64,000 nucleotides of DNA from Salvia splendens (lineage: Eukaryota > Streptophyta > Magnoliopsida > Lamiales > Lamiaceae): contig NC_056035.1 in the NCBI RefSeq assembly GCF_004379255.2, positions 20,481,902 to 20,545,901 of the forward strand, in the 5' to 3' direction. Position 1 is the stretch's first letter; the number at the start of each line of letters is the position of its first letter. Position numbers and translations under genes: made by a program. Below are positions 44,161-56,679 of the stretch, piece by piece. Below the pieces are notes generated by a model. It ran no database searches. It saw only the letters and a list, made by a program, of their open reading frames with translations, and was not told where the DNA came from.

Positions 44161-47100
44161 AGCTACCCCCTCTCGGGAAATTCATTAAGGACTTCATAGT
44201 CGGGAGAGCCCATAAGGATGGCAAGATTATGGTGGAAGGAATAGCGTTAGCAATAGTGCAAGAGAAGTTACCACCCAAGAGAGCCGATCCAGGTATGTTC
44301 ACTTTGCCTATAACTATAGGAGATGTGAAGGTCAAACATGCAATGTGTGATTTGGGGGCGTCCATAAATGTTATGCCATTGTCTATCTATAACCGATTGA
44401 AGGGAGTTAGATTGTCTAATACTAGGGTGTTGATCCAACTGGCTGATAGGTCGTGCATAAGTCCTGAGGGAGTTTTAGAAAATGTGTTAGTAAGAGTGCA
44501 TGATTTTACCTATCCTGCTGATTTTTATGTGATCAAAATGTGTGAGCATGAAGCTAGGGAATCTAGTGGAGTGTTGTTAGGAAGGCCATTTTTGAGAACG
44601 GCTAAGACAATAGTAGACATGGCCGAGGGGACAATTTGCATTGATTTCCATGGAGAGAAATTTACTTTTGATATCAATGAAGCCATGAAGAAACCGATTG
44701 ATTCTGAAAATTTGTGTTATGTTGACGTGATTGACCCCCTTGTCCAAGATTTTCTTGAGACCGAACTATTGCAGGAGAAACTCCAAGCATTAGATGCTTA
44801 TGAGCAGGCTGACGTCGAAGCCGCTGCATGGTGTGAAATGATCAGTAGCCAAGGGTTGACTGATGAAGAAATAGAAACAGCAATCAAGGGATTCTGTCAG
44901 AAATCGGAGTTCACTGGAGCCGCAGGGGTTCAGCTACCAGCCAGTATAGAAGAACCATCGAAGGGAGGTTTAGAAAAGGAAGGAGAGATTGAGAAAAACC
45001 CTCTACCCGAAGACACACTTCCACCTCAAGTTGAGCTGAAGAAGTTGCCACCAAATTTGAAGTATGCCTTCCTTGGAGAGGAGAACTCTTATCCAGTGAT
45101 CATCAGTAGCAGCCTCATGAAAGAACAAGAGGCTAGGCTACTGACCGTGCTGAGCAAGAATAAGAAGGCAATTGGATGGAGTCTTACAGATTTAGTGGGG
45201 ATTAGCCCCGACGTCTGCATGCACCACATTAGGTTGGAGGAAGGAGCGAAGGCACATCGAGATGCTCAAAGGAAGGTAAACCCTAACATGCGAGAAGAGA
45301 TATTGAAGGAGATCTTGAAGTTGTTGTCGCTAGGGATTATCTATTCAGTACCGGATAGTGAGTGGGTCAGCCCGATCCACATGGTCCCAAAGAAGTCGGG
45401 CATCCAAGTAGTCCAGAATGAGAGGAATGAACTGATCCCAACGAGGCTAGTCACGGGTTGGCGAATGTGCATCGATTACCGTAAGCTGAACAATGCGACC
45501 AGGAAGGACCATTTTCCCCTGCCATTCATCGACCAAATGTTGGAGAGATTAGCTGGGAAGAAGTTTTTCTGCTTTCTAGATGGGTACAGCGGGTATTTCC
45601 AAATTTACGTAGATCCTGAGGACCAGGACAAGACTACTTTCACTTGCCCGTTTGGAACCTATGCATACTGTCGCATGCCCTTCGGCCTGTGCAACGCTCC
45701 AGGTACGTTTCAACGATGTATGATGAGCATATTTTCTGATTTGATTGAGGATTGCATAGAGATATTCATGGACGATTTTACGGTTTATGGAGACTCGTTC
45801 GACTCTTGCCTTCACCATTTAGATATAGTTTTGGAGAGATGTCAAGCAAAGAGTTTGGTTTTGAACTTCGAAAAGTGCCATTTTATGGTCGCCGAAGGGA
45901 TAGTTTTAGGACACGTGGTCTCAGAGAGAGGTATCCAAGTGGATCGAGCCAAGGTAGATGTTATATCTAAATTACCATTCCCTACTGATCAGAAGGGAAT
46001 AAGGGGTTTTCTGGGGCACGCCGGATTTTATCGAAGATTTATCAAGGATTTCTCCAAGATCGCCCAGCCCCTTACTAGATTACTTCAGAATGACGTGGAA
46101 TTCATCTTTGATGAGCAATGCAAGGCTGCTTTCAACCTTCTCAAGGAAAAGTTGATATCCGCACCTATCATAAGGGCTCCTGACTGGAACCATCCGTTCG
46201 AAGTAATGTGCGATGCCAGCGATTTTGCGGTAGGAGCCGTGTTGGGTCAGAAGATCGACGGGAAGAGGTACGTAATTTTTTATGCGTCCAAGACTTTAAA
46301 TCAAGCCCAACGGAATTACGATACCACTGAAAAGGAGATGCTGGCAGTGGTGTATTCTTTCGAGAAGTTCAGGCCATATTTGTTGGGATCTAAGGTCATA
46401 GTGTATACTGACCATGCGGCGATTAAGTATCTGATTGCCAAGAAGGATTCCAAACCACGCTTGATCCGATGGGTACTCTTGCTACAAGAATTTGACTGGG
46501 AGGTAGAAGATAAGCGAGGAGTCGAGAACAAAGTGGCGGACCATTTGAGCAGAATAGTGCAAGATGGAAACGGTGACGAAGTGCATGATAAATTTCCAGA
46601 GGAACATTTGTGTGAGGTGATTTTTGTGCCCAGAAAGATTGATTGGGAAGAAGTGTTCAAGCTTACTGGTCAGAATGATACAGCAAAAGGAAAAGAGAAG
46701 GTAGGGCAAGAGCCTTGGTACGCGGACCTGGCCAACTACCTGGTAACTGGAGAGCTTCCAGAAGTGCCAAGTGTTACCAAAGCCCAAAGAATGAAGATCA
46801 AGAGTGAAGCGAAATACTACTTTTGGGACGACCCCTATTTGTGGAGGATAGGGTCCGATCAAGTGATAAGGAGGTGCATTCCTGACTGGGATCAGCGGGA
46901 TGTTTTGACCCACTGCCATTCGTTAGCATGCGGAGGACATTTCGGGTCCAAGAAGACGGCTAGGAAGATTTTGGATACCGGCTTTTATTGGCCAACCCTC
47001 AACAAAGATGAGTACGAGTTTTGTAGAAGTTGTGAGCGTTGCCAACTGACCGGTGGAATATCTGCCCGGGATGAAATGCCACAGGTACCCGTAATAGTTT

Positions 47101-48023
47101 ACGAGTTATTCGACATATGGGGAATGGATTTCATGGGGCCTTTCCCTTCATCCTATGGGAATCTGTATATCCTAGTTGCTGTAGACTACGTCTCCAAATG
47201 GGTGGAAGCCAAGGCCACAGGCACGTGTGAAGCCAAGGAAGTGGCCAAATTCTTAAAGAGTCATATCTTCAGCCGATTCGGTGTGCCCAGGGCGATCATA
47301 TCCGATCAAGGTACACACTTCTGTAATCGCACAATTGAAGCTTTAATGAAGAAATACGGTGTGCACCATAGACTATCCAGCCCTTACCATCCGCAAGCAA
47401 ATGGTCAAGCAGAAATCTCTAACCGCGAAATAAAGAAAATTTTGGAGAAGACGGTGAACACTTCTAGGAAGGATTGGAGTGTAAGGTTAGAGGATGCTCT
47501 CTGGGCGTATCGAACAGCCTACAAGACTCCCATAGGCATGTCCCCTTACCGGATTGTCTTTGGAAAGATGTGCCATTTACCAGTTGGAATCGAGCATCGA
47601 GCATACTGGGCAGTACAGAAAGTGAATATGGATGCTACAGCCTGTGAAGAGGAAAGGAAGCCGCAACTGCAGGAGCTTGAGGAACTTAGATTGGAGTCAT
47701 TCGATTCCGCCATGTGGTACAAAGAACGAGCTAAATTATGGCATGATCGAAATCTGAGGACTAAGGAGCTCCATGTTGGCCAGAAAGTACTACTCTTCCA
47801 GTCAAGATTGAAGCTTATGCCAGGGAAACTCAAGTCCAAATGGACAGGACCTTACATCATAACTGCACTCCGGTCCAACGGGGCAGTAGAAATTTCAGGG
47901 AGTTTTTCTAACTCTGAACCTTTCATAGTAAATGGGCATAGGTTGAAAATATTCAGGGATAATAGCGAGGTGGGTGTAGTGGATGAAATTCCACTACAGC
48001 CACTTACATCGGTTTCATACTGA
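44049..48023 (+). CDS. Athila A pol: protease, reverse transcriptase, RNase H, integrase
   Basis: Long intact frame; the first ATG at 44109 gives 1304 residues. The frame is open upstream to about 44049 and joins gag by a -1 shift. The protease carries [12 protein letters not shown] (residues about 79-90), with DLGA in place of DTGA as is usual for Athila. Reverse transcriptase has [19 protein letters not shown] and catalytic FMDDFTVYG (about 551-559). RNase H includes [16 protein letters not shown] and [10 protein letters not shown]. Integrase has an HHCC finger ([12 protein letters not shown] to CERCQL, about 935-980) and the acidic triad in [17 protein letters not shown] and GQAEISNRE (about 1005-1101). 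No chromodomain. All catalytic residues appear present, so the enzymes could be active if translated. Confidence 0.95.
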   Translation, partial: EKPFPFLFVTKRKKENPVDYLSIFGKLDVTIPFLQAVKLPPLGKFIKDFIVGRAHKDGKIMVEGIALAIVQEKLPPKRADPGMFTLPITIGDVKVKHAMCDLGASINVMPLSIYNRLKGVRLSNTRVLIQLADRSCISPEGVLENVLVRVHDFTYPADFYVIKMCEHEARESSGVLLGRPFLRTAKTIVDMAEGTICIDFHGEKFTFDINEAMKKPIDSENLCYVDVIDPLVQDFLETELLQEKLQALDAYEQADVEAAAWCEMISSQGLTDEEIETAIKGFCQKSEFTGAAGVQLPASIEEPSKGGLEKEGEIEKNPLPEDTLPPQVELKKLPPNLKYAFLGEENSYPVIISSSLMKEQEARLLTVLSKNKKAIGWSLTDLVGISPDVCMHHIRLEEGAKAHRDAQRKVNPNMREEILKEILKLLSLGIIYSVPDSEWVSPIHMVPKKSGIQVVQNERNELIPTRLVTGWRMCIDYRKLNNATRKDHFPLPFIDQMLERLAGKKFFCFLDGYSGYFQIYVDPEDQDKTTFTCPFGTYAYCRMPFGLCNAPGTFQRCMMSIFSDLIEDCIEIFMDDFTVYGDSFDSCLHHLDIVLERCQAKSLVLNFEKCHFMVAEGIVLGHVVSERGIQVDRAKVDVISKLPFPTDQKGIRGFLGHAGFYRRFIKDFSKIAQPLTRLLQNDVEFIFDEQCKAAFNLLKEKLISAPIIRAPDWNHPFEVMCDASDFAVGAVLGQKIDGKRYVIFYASKTLNQAQRNYDTTEKEMLAVVYSFEKFRPYLLGSKVIVYTDHAAIKYLIAKKDSKPRLIRWVLLLQEFDWEVEDKRGVENKVADHLSRIVQDGNGDEVHDKFPEEHLCEVIFVPRKIDWEEVFKLTGQNDTAKGKEKVGQEPWYADLANYLVTGELPEVPSVTKAQRMKIKSEAKYYFWDDPYLWRIGSDQVIRRCIPDWDQRDVLTHCHSLACGGHFGSKKTARKILDTGFYWPTLNKDEYEFCRSCERCQLTGGISARDEMPQVPVIVYELFDIWGMDFMGPFPSSYGNLYILVAVDYVSKWVEAKATGTCEAKEVAKFLKSHIFSRFGVPRAIISDQGTHFCNRTIEALMKKYGVHHRLSSPYHPQANGQAEISNREIKKILEKTVNTSRKDWSVRLEDALWAYRTAYKTPIGMSPYRIVFGKMCHLPVGIEHRAYWAVQKVNMDATACEEERKPQLQELEELRLESFDSAMWYKERAKLWHDRNLRTKELHVGQKVLLFQSRLKLMPGKLKSKWTGPYIITALRSNGAVEISGSFSNSEPFIVNGHRLKIFRDNSEVGVVDEIPLQPLTSVSY

Positions 48024-48587
48024 TCAGTAAGATAGGAATTTGGAATTCCGCGCGGCCAGTTTCCCTTTGAGAATAGTATGCATATACTGGCCAAGTTGAA
48101 TTCCAAATTACCTAAGAAAGTTGTAAATATTGTAAATACGTAATTAATATTTGCACGCTAGATAATTCCTAAAAAAATCCAAAAAAATATATTTTCGGGC
48201 CTTAATTTTAATTTGAAGTGCGCATTGACCAAAGGATTGCTTATCTGGTGCTATTTCAAAATGTTATTTAAGTGCCCATTTAAATTAGTCTCCTTTTTTA
48301 GGCAAGTAGAGGAGGAATTATGGACAGGACGAAAATTTGAATTAAAGCTTGTGCAGCATTTGCAGGGTGACAGCAAGAGAAATGGCGCGTGAGCAGAGGG
48401 AAAAGACGCGCGGACCAATCAGAGGCCAGCAACCTCAACCGCCCTTCCCGTCTGAAACGTCGCGACCGGCTACCCCTGATAACCGGTTACAACCACCTGC
48501 AACTACTCTCTCTCACCCGAATTAAACTTACCGTCCCAACACTTTTCCCTCACAAACCCTCATTTTCAATTCGCTTTCAAGAAATCC
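48024..48587 (+). other. spacer between Athila pol and the third gene
   Basis: Non-coding. Contains the perfect palindrome TACTGATCAGTA at 48018-48029, overlapping the pol stop, and a GC-richer stretch before the next start. In related elements downstream genes may be expressed by splicing; no splice sites were assigned. Confidence 0.5.
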
Positions 48588-51500
48588 TTGTCCATCTCTC
48601 TCGCGGAAACATCATTCTCAACCCTCAACCCTACCTTTTCACCACTAAATCGCAGATTTCCACTCATGGGGAAGAAAGCTTTCGCCCGAAAAATCAAACC
48701 GCGCCGCCAAGAAACCAAGGAGGCACAACCACAGCAAAATCCACCGCCACCAGCACCGACCGCTCCGCCACCACCTATGATCTCCATGGATGCCATGATG
48801 GCATTTCTTCGTCAACAGGACCCTACTCGGGACTGGACGGCGGCATTGACTGGTTTTGATCAAATGGAGGGCGTAGGAACCACACCCAGTGAACTCCCGC
48901 TTGCGCCGGACAGTCATGCAGCAGATTCAGTGCCGAATTCGGCGGAGCTCGACGCTATCACCGCACATTACGACTCCGACTCTGAGGAGCGTACGAAAAA
49001 GTCGAGTCAAGGCAAGACAACTCCGGAGGGGAGCGAAGGAACAGAGAAAACGCCCGAAGCGGAGCCGGTAGTTCAAGAAGTGAGAAGGCCGGAAATAGCT
49101 TTGAATGAATCGGCCAGAAAACAAGGCCTAATGACAGACGAAGAATTTGACTCGATTCTGAACAGGGTCAACCAGAGAGAAGAGGACACTGCACCAATGG
49201 CTGAGGGTCTAGACCTCGTATTGGGGGCAGTAGGAAACAGGGAGAAAGCCACATCAGGAAACATACCGGAAGGCCGACCTTTCCAGTTGGTAGGAGGGAA
49301 AGGAGAAGCACCGAGTAAAGAAAAAGAGCCAGTAGATCCCCGAGTAGAAGTAGGGGATGGTAGAATGCAGGTAGGAGAGGAGGAAACAGCTGCAGAAACC
49401 AATGAACCAGAACCGGTGGCACCTCCGGTAGTGAAGCCCAAGCCCATAAAGCGGACACTGGTGGTGAAAGCAGACCCCAAGGCAGACTCGCCCAAACCGC
49501 GGAGAATTTCACAGATATGCTTGGAAAAGTGGGCAGCTAGTAGGGATCAGCCGAACACAGAGGCAGATCCCGTGGAAATCTTGAGTGAAGAGGAAAGGAC
49601 CACTCCCGAAGTAGAGAACGACAAAGCTGAGGAGGAAGCCAGGTACCAGATAGAAAGAAAAAGGAAAGGAAAAGCCGTTGTGAAGAACAAGCCGAGTACC
49701 AAAAAACCGCGTACCGTGAACACAGGCATCGTGATCACTGAGGCTGACCAGAGGACCCCATCAAACCGGCAAACACAGAGTGACAGTGAATATGAGATCA
49801 GTGAAGAATCTGAATTCGATAGCGATACGACCATGGAAGATGAGGAGTACAAGGAGCAGCAACTCCCTAACGATCATCGGGAACTATTGCATCCACCTGC
49901 AGAACCACTCCGATATAAGCGTTGGACGGTGGAGCTCACAGATGACGTGGTGGAGGGGATGCAATTTTTTGACTCCAAGGAGCTCCAATCCATCTATCGC
50001 ACCAAGAACGCAAAAGGCAAGAAGGTTAAGTGTGGAAAGGTAATTCATCTCCCCTCGTTAGATGAATTGAAGGTTCGGGAATCGTTTCTCGCCCTTTTCC
50101 ATGAATTGGGTTTTGAATGGCTGTTAAGGAATGAGAATTTGAATGTTCCGGTCGATTTGGCCAAAGAATTTTTCGCGACCTTTCGATTCAAGGTCACAAC
50201 GGATTTGGATGTAGAGTGCATCAGTTTCAGAGTATTTGGAGGAGAGATTAGGATGAATTTGATTGAATGGACTGTTCGGCTAGGGATATGCAGTTTGGAG
50301 GAGGCCATAGGGCCAGAGTGGAGAGATAGGGAGCGGGGGATTCCCCGCAGGCATGTGGACTTTGAGCCCCAGGTTGTCACACCTCAACCCCTCTGACGTA
50401 TGCTCTTTTAATAAATAAATCTCTTATCATAAAAGCAATCAATACACGTGTCTAATTCATAGAACACACACATATTATATAATTTTTTTAAAAAATTCAA
50501 CATATAGCATTTACATATTTCAGAATATTCTACATAGTGGAACCCTCTCACCACTCTATATACTATACATTTATCTACATGCAAAATGATGAGGAGGAGG
50601 AGAAGGTTGCCAATATGCGTCAGCCGCATAACCTGATAACACGTGAAGTTCCTATGACCCATGTCAGTCAAAACTTTACTGATATCTTATTCCTGAAAAA
50701 TTTAGTGGTTTGTTTATATGAGCCACAACTCAGTATATATAAATTTCCACTTCTAATCTCACATGATACAAACATCAAGCATATTCTTTTATCAATACAT
50801 ATAATCAGAAACAATATATATCATAATTTAAAAACAAACCATTTCTTATTCATATGCATATGCCACTCTATTCAGTTTATTATTCTGTAACAGTCAAGCC
50901 TGGTATCTGCCCGGGATTCCTCTATGATTGACCTGTAGGTCCCATTATGAATTGGACTCACAGGTCCCTCTGTATTTGGACTCATAGGTCCCTCTATATT
51001 TCAGATCCAGTACAAGGCTGTCACAGATCCTCTTTAATCACATGATTCTTGTACTTTCAATGCCATATGTAAAACATCAATTACATATTTCTATCATATA
51101 CTTCACTTACAACATCATATCCATATCATATTCCACCATCTATATCAAATAACATAGAATCATATTGGATCACATCATATAATCAAATCATTCATTTTGT
51201 TTAACACCTAGCAAAGAAGCAAACAAAACATGTAAAATTAAAAGTGTGATTTATACACACCTTATCATGATAGGTAATCTGGTCGAACACTAGCTCTTGA
51301 TTCCCGATCTACGTTCTTTGATCCTTTCTACCTTCGGGCTATTTTTCTGTCTTCCGACTCCAACTTCTCGTTTAATTTTTTTTTAACTTAAAATTTCCCT
51401 TGTTTTAAATCTCCCACTCTCTGCTAGCTAAACTCATATTTCCATCGTAATTCTTTCCATTTTTTTTAGTAATATAGTCAAATAAACCGACTCACATATA

Positions 51501-53018
51501 TTAATTAAATGACTCCCTTTTTTGTGTTAATACGTGTACTTCAAATGACTAAATAATTGCAATCCTACATTTATAAGTCTACACGTGGGACTCTAAAATG
51601 AGTCCTTATCCCAAATCTCATCTTCATGGTAAGTACTTAGTATATATTTGAGTTTACATAATATAATACCCATGCACATCTACTTCCATCTACAAAAAGA
51701 CACATATGCACACACTTATAATATTAGTATATGATAATTAAAGAAAATATATATTATATGCATATAACTCAATTAAGTTAATCATCTAACTTTATAATTC
51801 CGTTTAACTTATACACACATATAAACAATTCTATTCATTAGTCATGAAAAATAAAAATCATTCTTATGATACCCATAAAATATATATAATATGCATTGAA
51901 AGTAAAATATAAAATGATGCATGTTTCTGGTTAGGGATGTTACACAGGTAGCTTGGGAAGAGCTTACTCACCCCGGGGCAGGACAGTTTCAGTCCACTAT
52001 CTCCCGATCTATCCATCTCAACGATCCTAATCTACGCCTGGTTCAACTCTTCTTGGGTTACAACCTTTTAGGACAGTCGAATTCGGCAGTCCGGACATCG
52101 ATGACGGAATTGTATCTTATGTGGTGTGCCAAGAGAGGCAAGAAGTTGCACTTAGGGTTCTGGACTGCATACACATGTCACCTCATCACTACCCACCCAG
52201 CACGGAATATTTCCCTCTGCCATATATTGGGAATCTTTGTGAGAAACAACGTCACCGTTTCAGAGGACAAAGACTTAACCCCCTTGACGATGGTGGACGC
52301 CCCAGGATTGTTTGATACCCCCCTATTCGTCCGGACGAATGCGGTATACATGAGGCAAGGCGTGCCACACTTCTACGCGATGGGAGAGGAAGCTACACCC
52401 ACTGCTCGGTTGGCAGCAGCTCATGAAGCACCGGCACACGACCAGAGACAAGAGGGGATGGAAAAAGCTGTGGAGAAGATAGCGGAGGGAAGCAGACAGA
52501 TAAGGGCAGAAATGATCGGATTGGCATCGGACCAGGAACAGCGTCAAGCCAGAATGGAGAAGGAAATGGATGAAGTTAGAGAGGAGAATAAGCAATTGAA
52601 AGCAGAGATGGTCAAGCTAGCGGCAGTGATGGAAAGGGTGTTGGAGAGATCTGCAGAGCAGAAGACATTGGCTCAAAAGCAAGACGCTATGGAGACGTTA
52701 GTGACTACTTTGGGAGAGGAAAACCATCGATTGATCACGGAGATGGGCCGGATGGCATCCGTGATAGATGTGTTGTTGGAAGAAGTGACCAGCCGGAAGA
52801 AAGAACAAGCTACAGGAACAAGTGGCCATGGAGGCCAGGACGATGAGACCCACCCACCAGAGACAATGATAGACGAGCCCGAGGAAGAGAACGCCGAGGT
52901 GCCGGCAGCAGCCAAGAAACCGGCGAAGGAGAGTGAGGATCACACTGGAACAGAAGAGGAACCCCCGGAAAAGCAGCCTACACCACCTGCCCCACGGAGG
53001 AGCAGGAGACTTCGCTAA
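48588..53018 (+). pseudogene. Athila third gene (ATHILA ORF-1-like), split by a solo LTR
   Basis: Coding lies in 48588-50374 and 51950-53018. The two parts are in frame once the inserted LTR and one CAGGT copy are discounted, giving about 950 residues (925 from the alternative start MGKKAFARKIK at 48666). The N-terminal half is acidic, Pro/Glu-rich and low complexity. Residues about 450-600 show the folded ORF-1 pattern (KVIHLPSLDELKVRESFL, LFHELGFEWLL, FRVFGGEIRMNLIEW). The second part continues it (HLNDPNLRLVQLFLGYNLL), then has a long predicted coiled coil (about 52450-52790) and a basic tail ending RRSRRLR. In Athila this gene sits where envelope-like genes occur, but I see no signal peptide or membrane segment. 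Function unknown. Confidence 0.8.
50375..51944 (-). mobile_element. solo LTR, chromovirus-like (1570 bp), inside Athila A
   Basis: The plus strand runs TGTCACACCTC to GGGATGTTACA, with a perfect duplication CAGGT (50370-50374 and 51945-51949). Read on minus it starts TGTAACATCCC and ends GAGGTGTGACA, as in Tekay/Del-type LTRs. Internal TAGGTCCC/GGTCCCTC words repeat at 50935-51000. No internal coding, so the full element inserted and then recombined to a solo LTR after Athila A arrived. Different family from 32326-34949. Confidence 0.9.
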
Positions 53019-54785
53019 GACCACCCCCATCTGACCAGTTAGTTTTTCTTTTTATTTTCTCATTTTTAGCTTTTCGTTTTTAATTGTGTTTTGTGTGTCT
53101 AGGTAGTATATTTTCTGTTTGTGCGCAAACCCCGTTCATAACACTTAGCCTATTCTATAGTCTAAGTGTGAGAAGTTAAGGGTTTGTCTTTTGACGCATG
53201 TGTTGTGTTTTCTGTTTTTCGTAAGCATGATTGACGCACACTTAGTCCGTTGCACGGCCTAAGTGTGAGGAGTTTTGTATATATATGTGTTTTGTTGGTT
53301 GCTGTTTAGGTTTTCAAAATCTCACACTTAGCCTATTCCATAGTCTAAGTGTGAGAAGTTTTAGCTTTAATTTGTTGTTTTTGTCTGTTTGTCTATGTGT
53401 CCATCATACTGGCCATTACCTTTTTCACTTCACAGCCCTATCTGAGGGCAGGCACTTGTGAAGTGGGAGGGGGGACGCAATGACCAGTATGATGAGTATG
53501 TGTATATGTGTAGTTTTTGTGTTCGTGCTTGTGTTAGTGTCTTGTTAGGTTTAGTTTTTTTTTATTTTGTGTGTTGATTGGGCTTAAACCTCAACCGTCT
53601 TAAGCTGACGGTGAAGGGAACTGAGGGAGATAAGACGTGCTGGAAAATCGAAACCACCCTCCCTAGTACCTCCTAGTCAGGATAGATGATGTGAGTATGA
53701 GAGAAAAGCCCATACTTAGAGCCAAGCGCGAAAGCCCTCTTAAAATGTGAGTTATAAGCTTTAAGTGGAACCACTTTCCACATATATGGAAAAGAAAGAG
53801 AGGCTGCCACAAATTGCCTAGGATGAAGTGACCACGGGTAGCAAAGACTGAAGGCAGTAGGAAACCCCCCATATGAAAAAAAAAAACCACCCTTAGAACC
53901 TTTTTTCCTAACTCTTTTACCCAGATAAATACCCCTAGCCACTGGGACTGTGTGTGTGCAAAGCGTGAGGCGAACGAAGCCTACTGGCCAGAAAGATGTA
54001 CAAGGAAGCAGACTCCAGCTGGGCTAGAAGGTTCGGAAGAAAATCGACCAGGGAGTTATCCCGGGTCCACAAAAAGAAAAAAAAAAGGGAGAAGAAGAAG
54101 GAATAAGGGTGGCGAAGCCAAAAAAAAAAAAAAAAAAGAGAAGGAATAAGGGTGGCAAAGCCACAAGATGATACTGAACAGTTGGAGACCCAAGCCAGAA
54201 GCGCCAGCTAAAAAGCAACTGATCAAAAGCCTACAGCACACAGTTCTCCCGCATTAATAAAATAGAAGTTTTGAAAACTTAGAGCCTTAGGAACATCTAC
54301 CCCAAAACGCTGCAACCCAATAGCCCCATTACAAGCCCTTAAGTCCTTCAGTAGCTGCACGTGAGATCTAAGTCCGAAGCAAGCGTGGTTGAGCATATTG
54401 AGAGAATGCGGTCCTAACATTCCTGGTGAGGTATGAGAGACCGAGTGAATCTAGTGTTTAGCCGAGAGTTTGGGCGATCTTGACAAACGGATGTACTGAC
54501 CAGGAAGGAATGGGGGGTGGCAGGAGTTCAAGGCTGTCTAAGACCGGATTGCACCAGATCCCGAGGTAAGGGATGGTTGAAAATATAGCCCAAATCTTTG
54601 TGTTTCGGTTTTATTTGTATTTGTGTGTTTGTGTGTCTTTTTCTGTGTTTGCCCAAGTGTTTTTCTTTGCGTCGAGTCTAGTTTAGGTAGAGTCGGTCAG
54701 GGGAGTAACCAGGCTAGAATTCGACTTATTCGTTTTTGTTTGTTCTTCACGCTTGAGGACAAGCATGTGGTAAGTGTGAGCAGTT
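53019..54785 (+). other. 3' non-coding region of Athila A with conserved hairpins
   Basis: Contains three hairpins of the CACACTTAG...CTAAGTGTG type (53141-53169, 53237-53267, 53321-53355) and a CACTTCACA...TGTGAAGTG pair near 53428-53460. It also has the repeated AAGGAATAAGGGTGGC(G/A)AAGCC (54099-54120, 54141-54164) separated by an A-run, and a pre-LTR block at 54741-54785. All have counterparts in element B. No coding recognised. Confidence 0.8.
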
Positions 54786-56275
54786 TGATAAGTCGTATTC
54801 TAGGCCTAGGTTACTGGTCAGTATGATGTGCGTAATTGAATTATATCTGCAAAAACTAGTTGCTTAAGCGTGCAGGGTAAGCATTCTAGCCAGTAGGCAG
54901 AGTTTCAGACACTTCAAGTGAAAAGGGCGTCAGGACGATTACGTACTGACCAGTATACATGCAAATATGGCTCGAGATGGAGAAGGAGGATAGCTGGGAC
55001 TGCTCAATCACAATTAAGGGCAAAGAAGTCATCTCGCCGCATGGTCTTACCCTAAAAATCAAGGGTAAGCCTCCCTATAAAAGGAAGCCACTTGGAGAGA
55101 GGGAAGGGAATCATGATCATCACTCTTAGGTAGAATTCTCTCGGAGTCCAGTCTTTCAGCCCAGTCCAGAATCTCGTTTCTCGCTACTGCCATGGTCACT
55201 TGAAGATCTAGATGTTCCCGGAGTTCCAAATCGTCCGTTCCAGCCAGCAAGACCGTAGTTAGAGATATCATCGCCCGGAGTGGCAAAACACTTTTATCCG
55301 CTTTCGTAGTTTAATTTACTTGCTTTCTTTACGTTGGATCTTTGTTGCTTTTGGATATTTTCTGCTTTTGAAGTACTTGTTGAAGATCTGAACGTGTTTA
55401 TGCTATGAAGTTGATTTCCGTTTCGGTTATTGTGTTGATTTATTTTCCTTCCTATTTCGCCTAGTTAGCTTAGATCTAAGGTTCCTTGGTGTTTTAAGTG
55501 CCGAAACTTTCCTATCTTTGTTTCCGTCAAAATTCCTTTAGTTAAATGTGGAACTATTGATCGTGAGTGAATCGCTGCATGTGAAGTCTTGTTTGAGTTT
55601 GTTTTCGTTTTCCTGCTGACCAGTATGCGGAGTTGCATTTTCTGTGTTTTGATTTCAGATTTGGTGTTCTTATTTGTGGATCTGTGTTCGCGAATTGATA
55701 AACTGTGTTTCCGTGTTGAATCTGGAATTATTTTCTGATTTTAGTTTGTGTTGTTGAAGAAGATGATGTCCCTGTCTAATGTTGGGGACCACTTTACTTT
55801 TTAAATGCTTTTTGCTTTTTGTCCTTTACTTTTAGTTATAACCTGCAGATCTGTCAGCCTAGTCACCTTGACTACCACCACCCTCTGAATATTCTGTCTA
55901 GCCCAAAATAGAATCCCGTACCTTCCAAATATTTTCTGTTACAAAAATGTCTCCCTATTTCCACGTACACAGCTGCACCCCTACACTCCTTTCCCCATTC
56001 TAGTCAGTAGGAAATTACCTTTAAGTTCTTGCCTAGGTAGAGACTCAACCCGAGCGTGGTAGCAAACCAAACCATACAGAATATCACCACAATAGTTTTA
56101 ACGCACCATCTCTGTGGGATTCGACCCTTACCACCACTATACTGATCAGTAGAAGTGGGTTGAGGAATTTTTGAAACCAGGGTCTAGGCTTAGTTAGGAT
56201 CTCTATCCTGACCAGTAGGATATATCCTTGCTTGAACGACACCTAAGCACCCTGAGGAGAAATCCAATCGTTTCA
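54786..56275 (+). repeat. 3' LTR of Athila A
   Basis: 1490 bp, same length as the 5' LTR, with scattered substitutions (for example TCTTGG/TCTAGG near the start). Confidence 0.95.
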
Positions 56276-56280
56276 ACTGT

Positions 56281-56679
56281 GTTGATGTAAGGTTCTTGAG
56301 ATAAGCACAACATCTTCTTTTCTCGATTCTGAAGAACCTTGATCCCAGGGATGTGTCCCGCGTCTCCCATATCCTTAATCTCGAACTGGTTCGACAACCA
56401 TGTTCGTACTGATGACAACATCTTTTTATTGTTTCCAATTAGAAGAATGTCATCTACACATAAAACTAAGAACACCACATTCCCCTTATCAACTTTCTTA
56501 TACACGCAGCTTTCACTTGGGCACTTTTCGAATCCAAACTTGCGAACAGTTTGATCGAAACATTGGTTCCATGATCTAGATGCTTGCTTGAGGCCATAAA
56601 TGGCCTTCTTAAGCTTCCAAACCATGTGTTCTTTGCCATTTATGGCATATCCTTCGGGTTGTTCCATGTAGATGGTCTC
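56281..56679 (-). pseudogene. Copia reverse transcriptase fragment
   Basis: Minus-strand frame with IYMEQPEGYAI, YGLKQASRSWN, catalytic LCVDDILLIG and FEIKDMGDAGHIPGIKV. It joins in sense to 40349-39536 across Athila A. At its upstream side (56679) it is cut by the LTR of Athila B. It lacks the N-terminal half of pol within this window. Confidence 0.9.

Larger units (their letters stand above)
40355..56275 (+). mobile_element. Athila-type Ty3/gypsy retrotransposon A (15.9 kb with a nested solo LTR)
   Basis: LTRs of 1490 bp each, target duplication ACTGT (40350-40354 and 56276-56280), inserted in the minus-strand Copia pol. The order is LTR, TGGCGCC-type primer site, gag, protease-reverse transcriptase-RNase H-integrase, a third gene matching the ATHILA ORF-1 pattern, a long 3' region with hairpins, LTR. 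Roughly a dozen substitutions separate the LTRs (under 1%), so it is young. Gag-pol carries two single-base frame changes, and the third gene is split by a solo LTR at 50375-51944. Confidence 0.95.
37878..56679 (-). mobile_element. Copia element on the minus strand, split by Athila elements
   Basis: Pieces in transcription order: reverse transcriptase 56679-56281, then (after Athila A) the rest of pol 40349-39536, purine tract, LTR 39463-37997, then a primer site and about 120 bp of leader down to 37878. The 5' part is displaced to the right by Athila B and lies outside the window. Inserted within the gypsy gag at 37877. Presence of a primer site after the apparent 3' LTR is unusual. Confidence 0.85.

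Noticed and set aside
48588..53018. Envelope gene
   Set aside because: No signal peptide, membrane span or cleavage-type pattern is visible. The ATHILA ORF-1 pattern explains it better.
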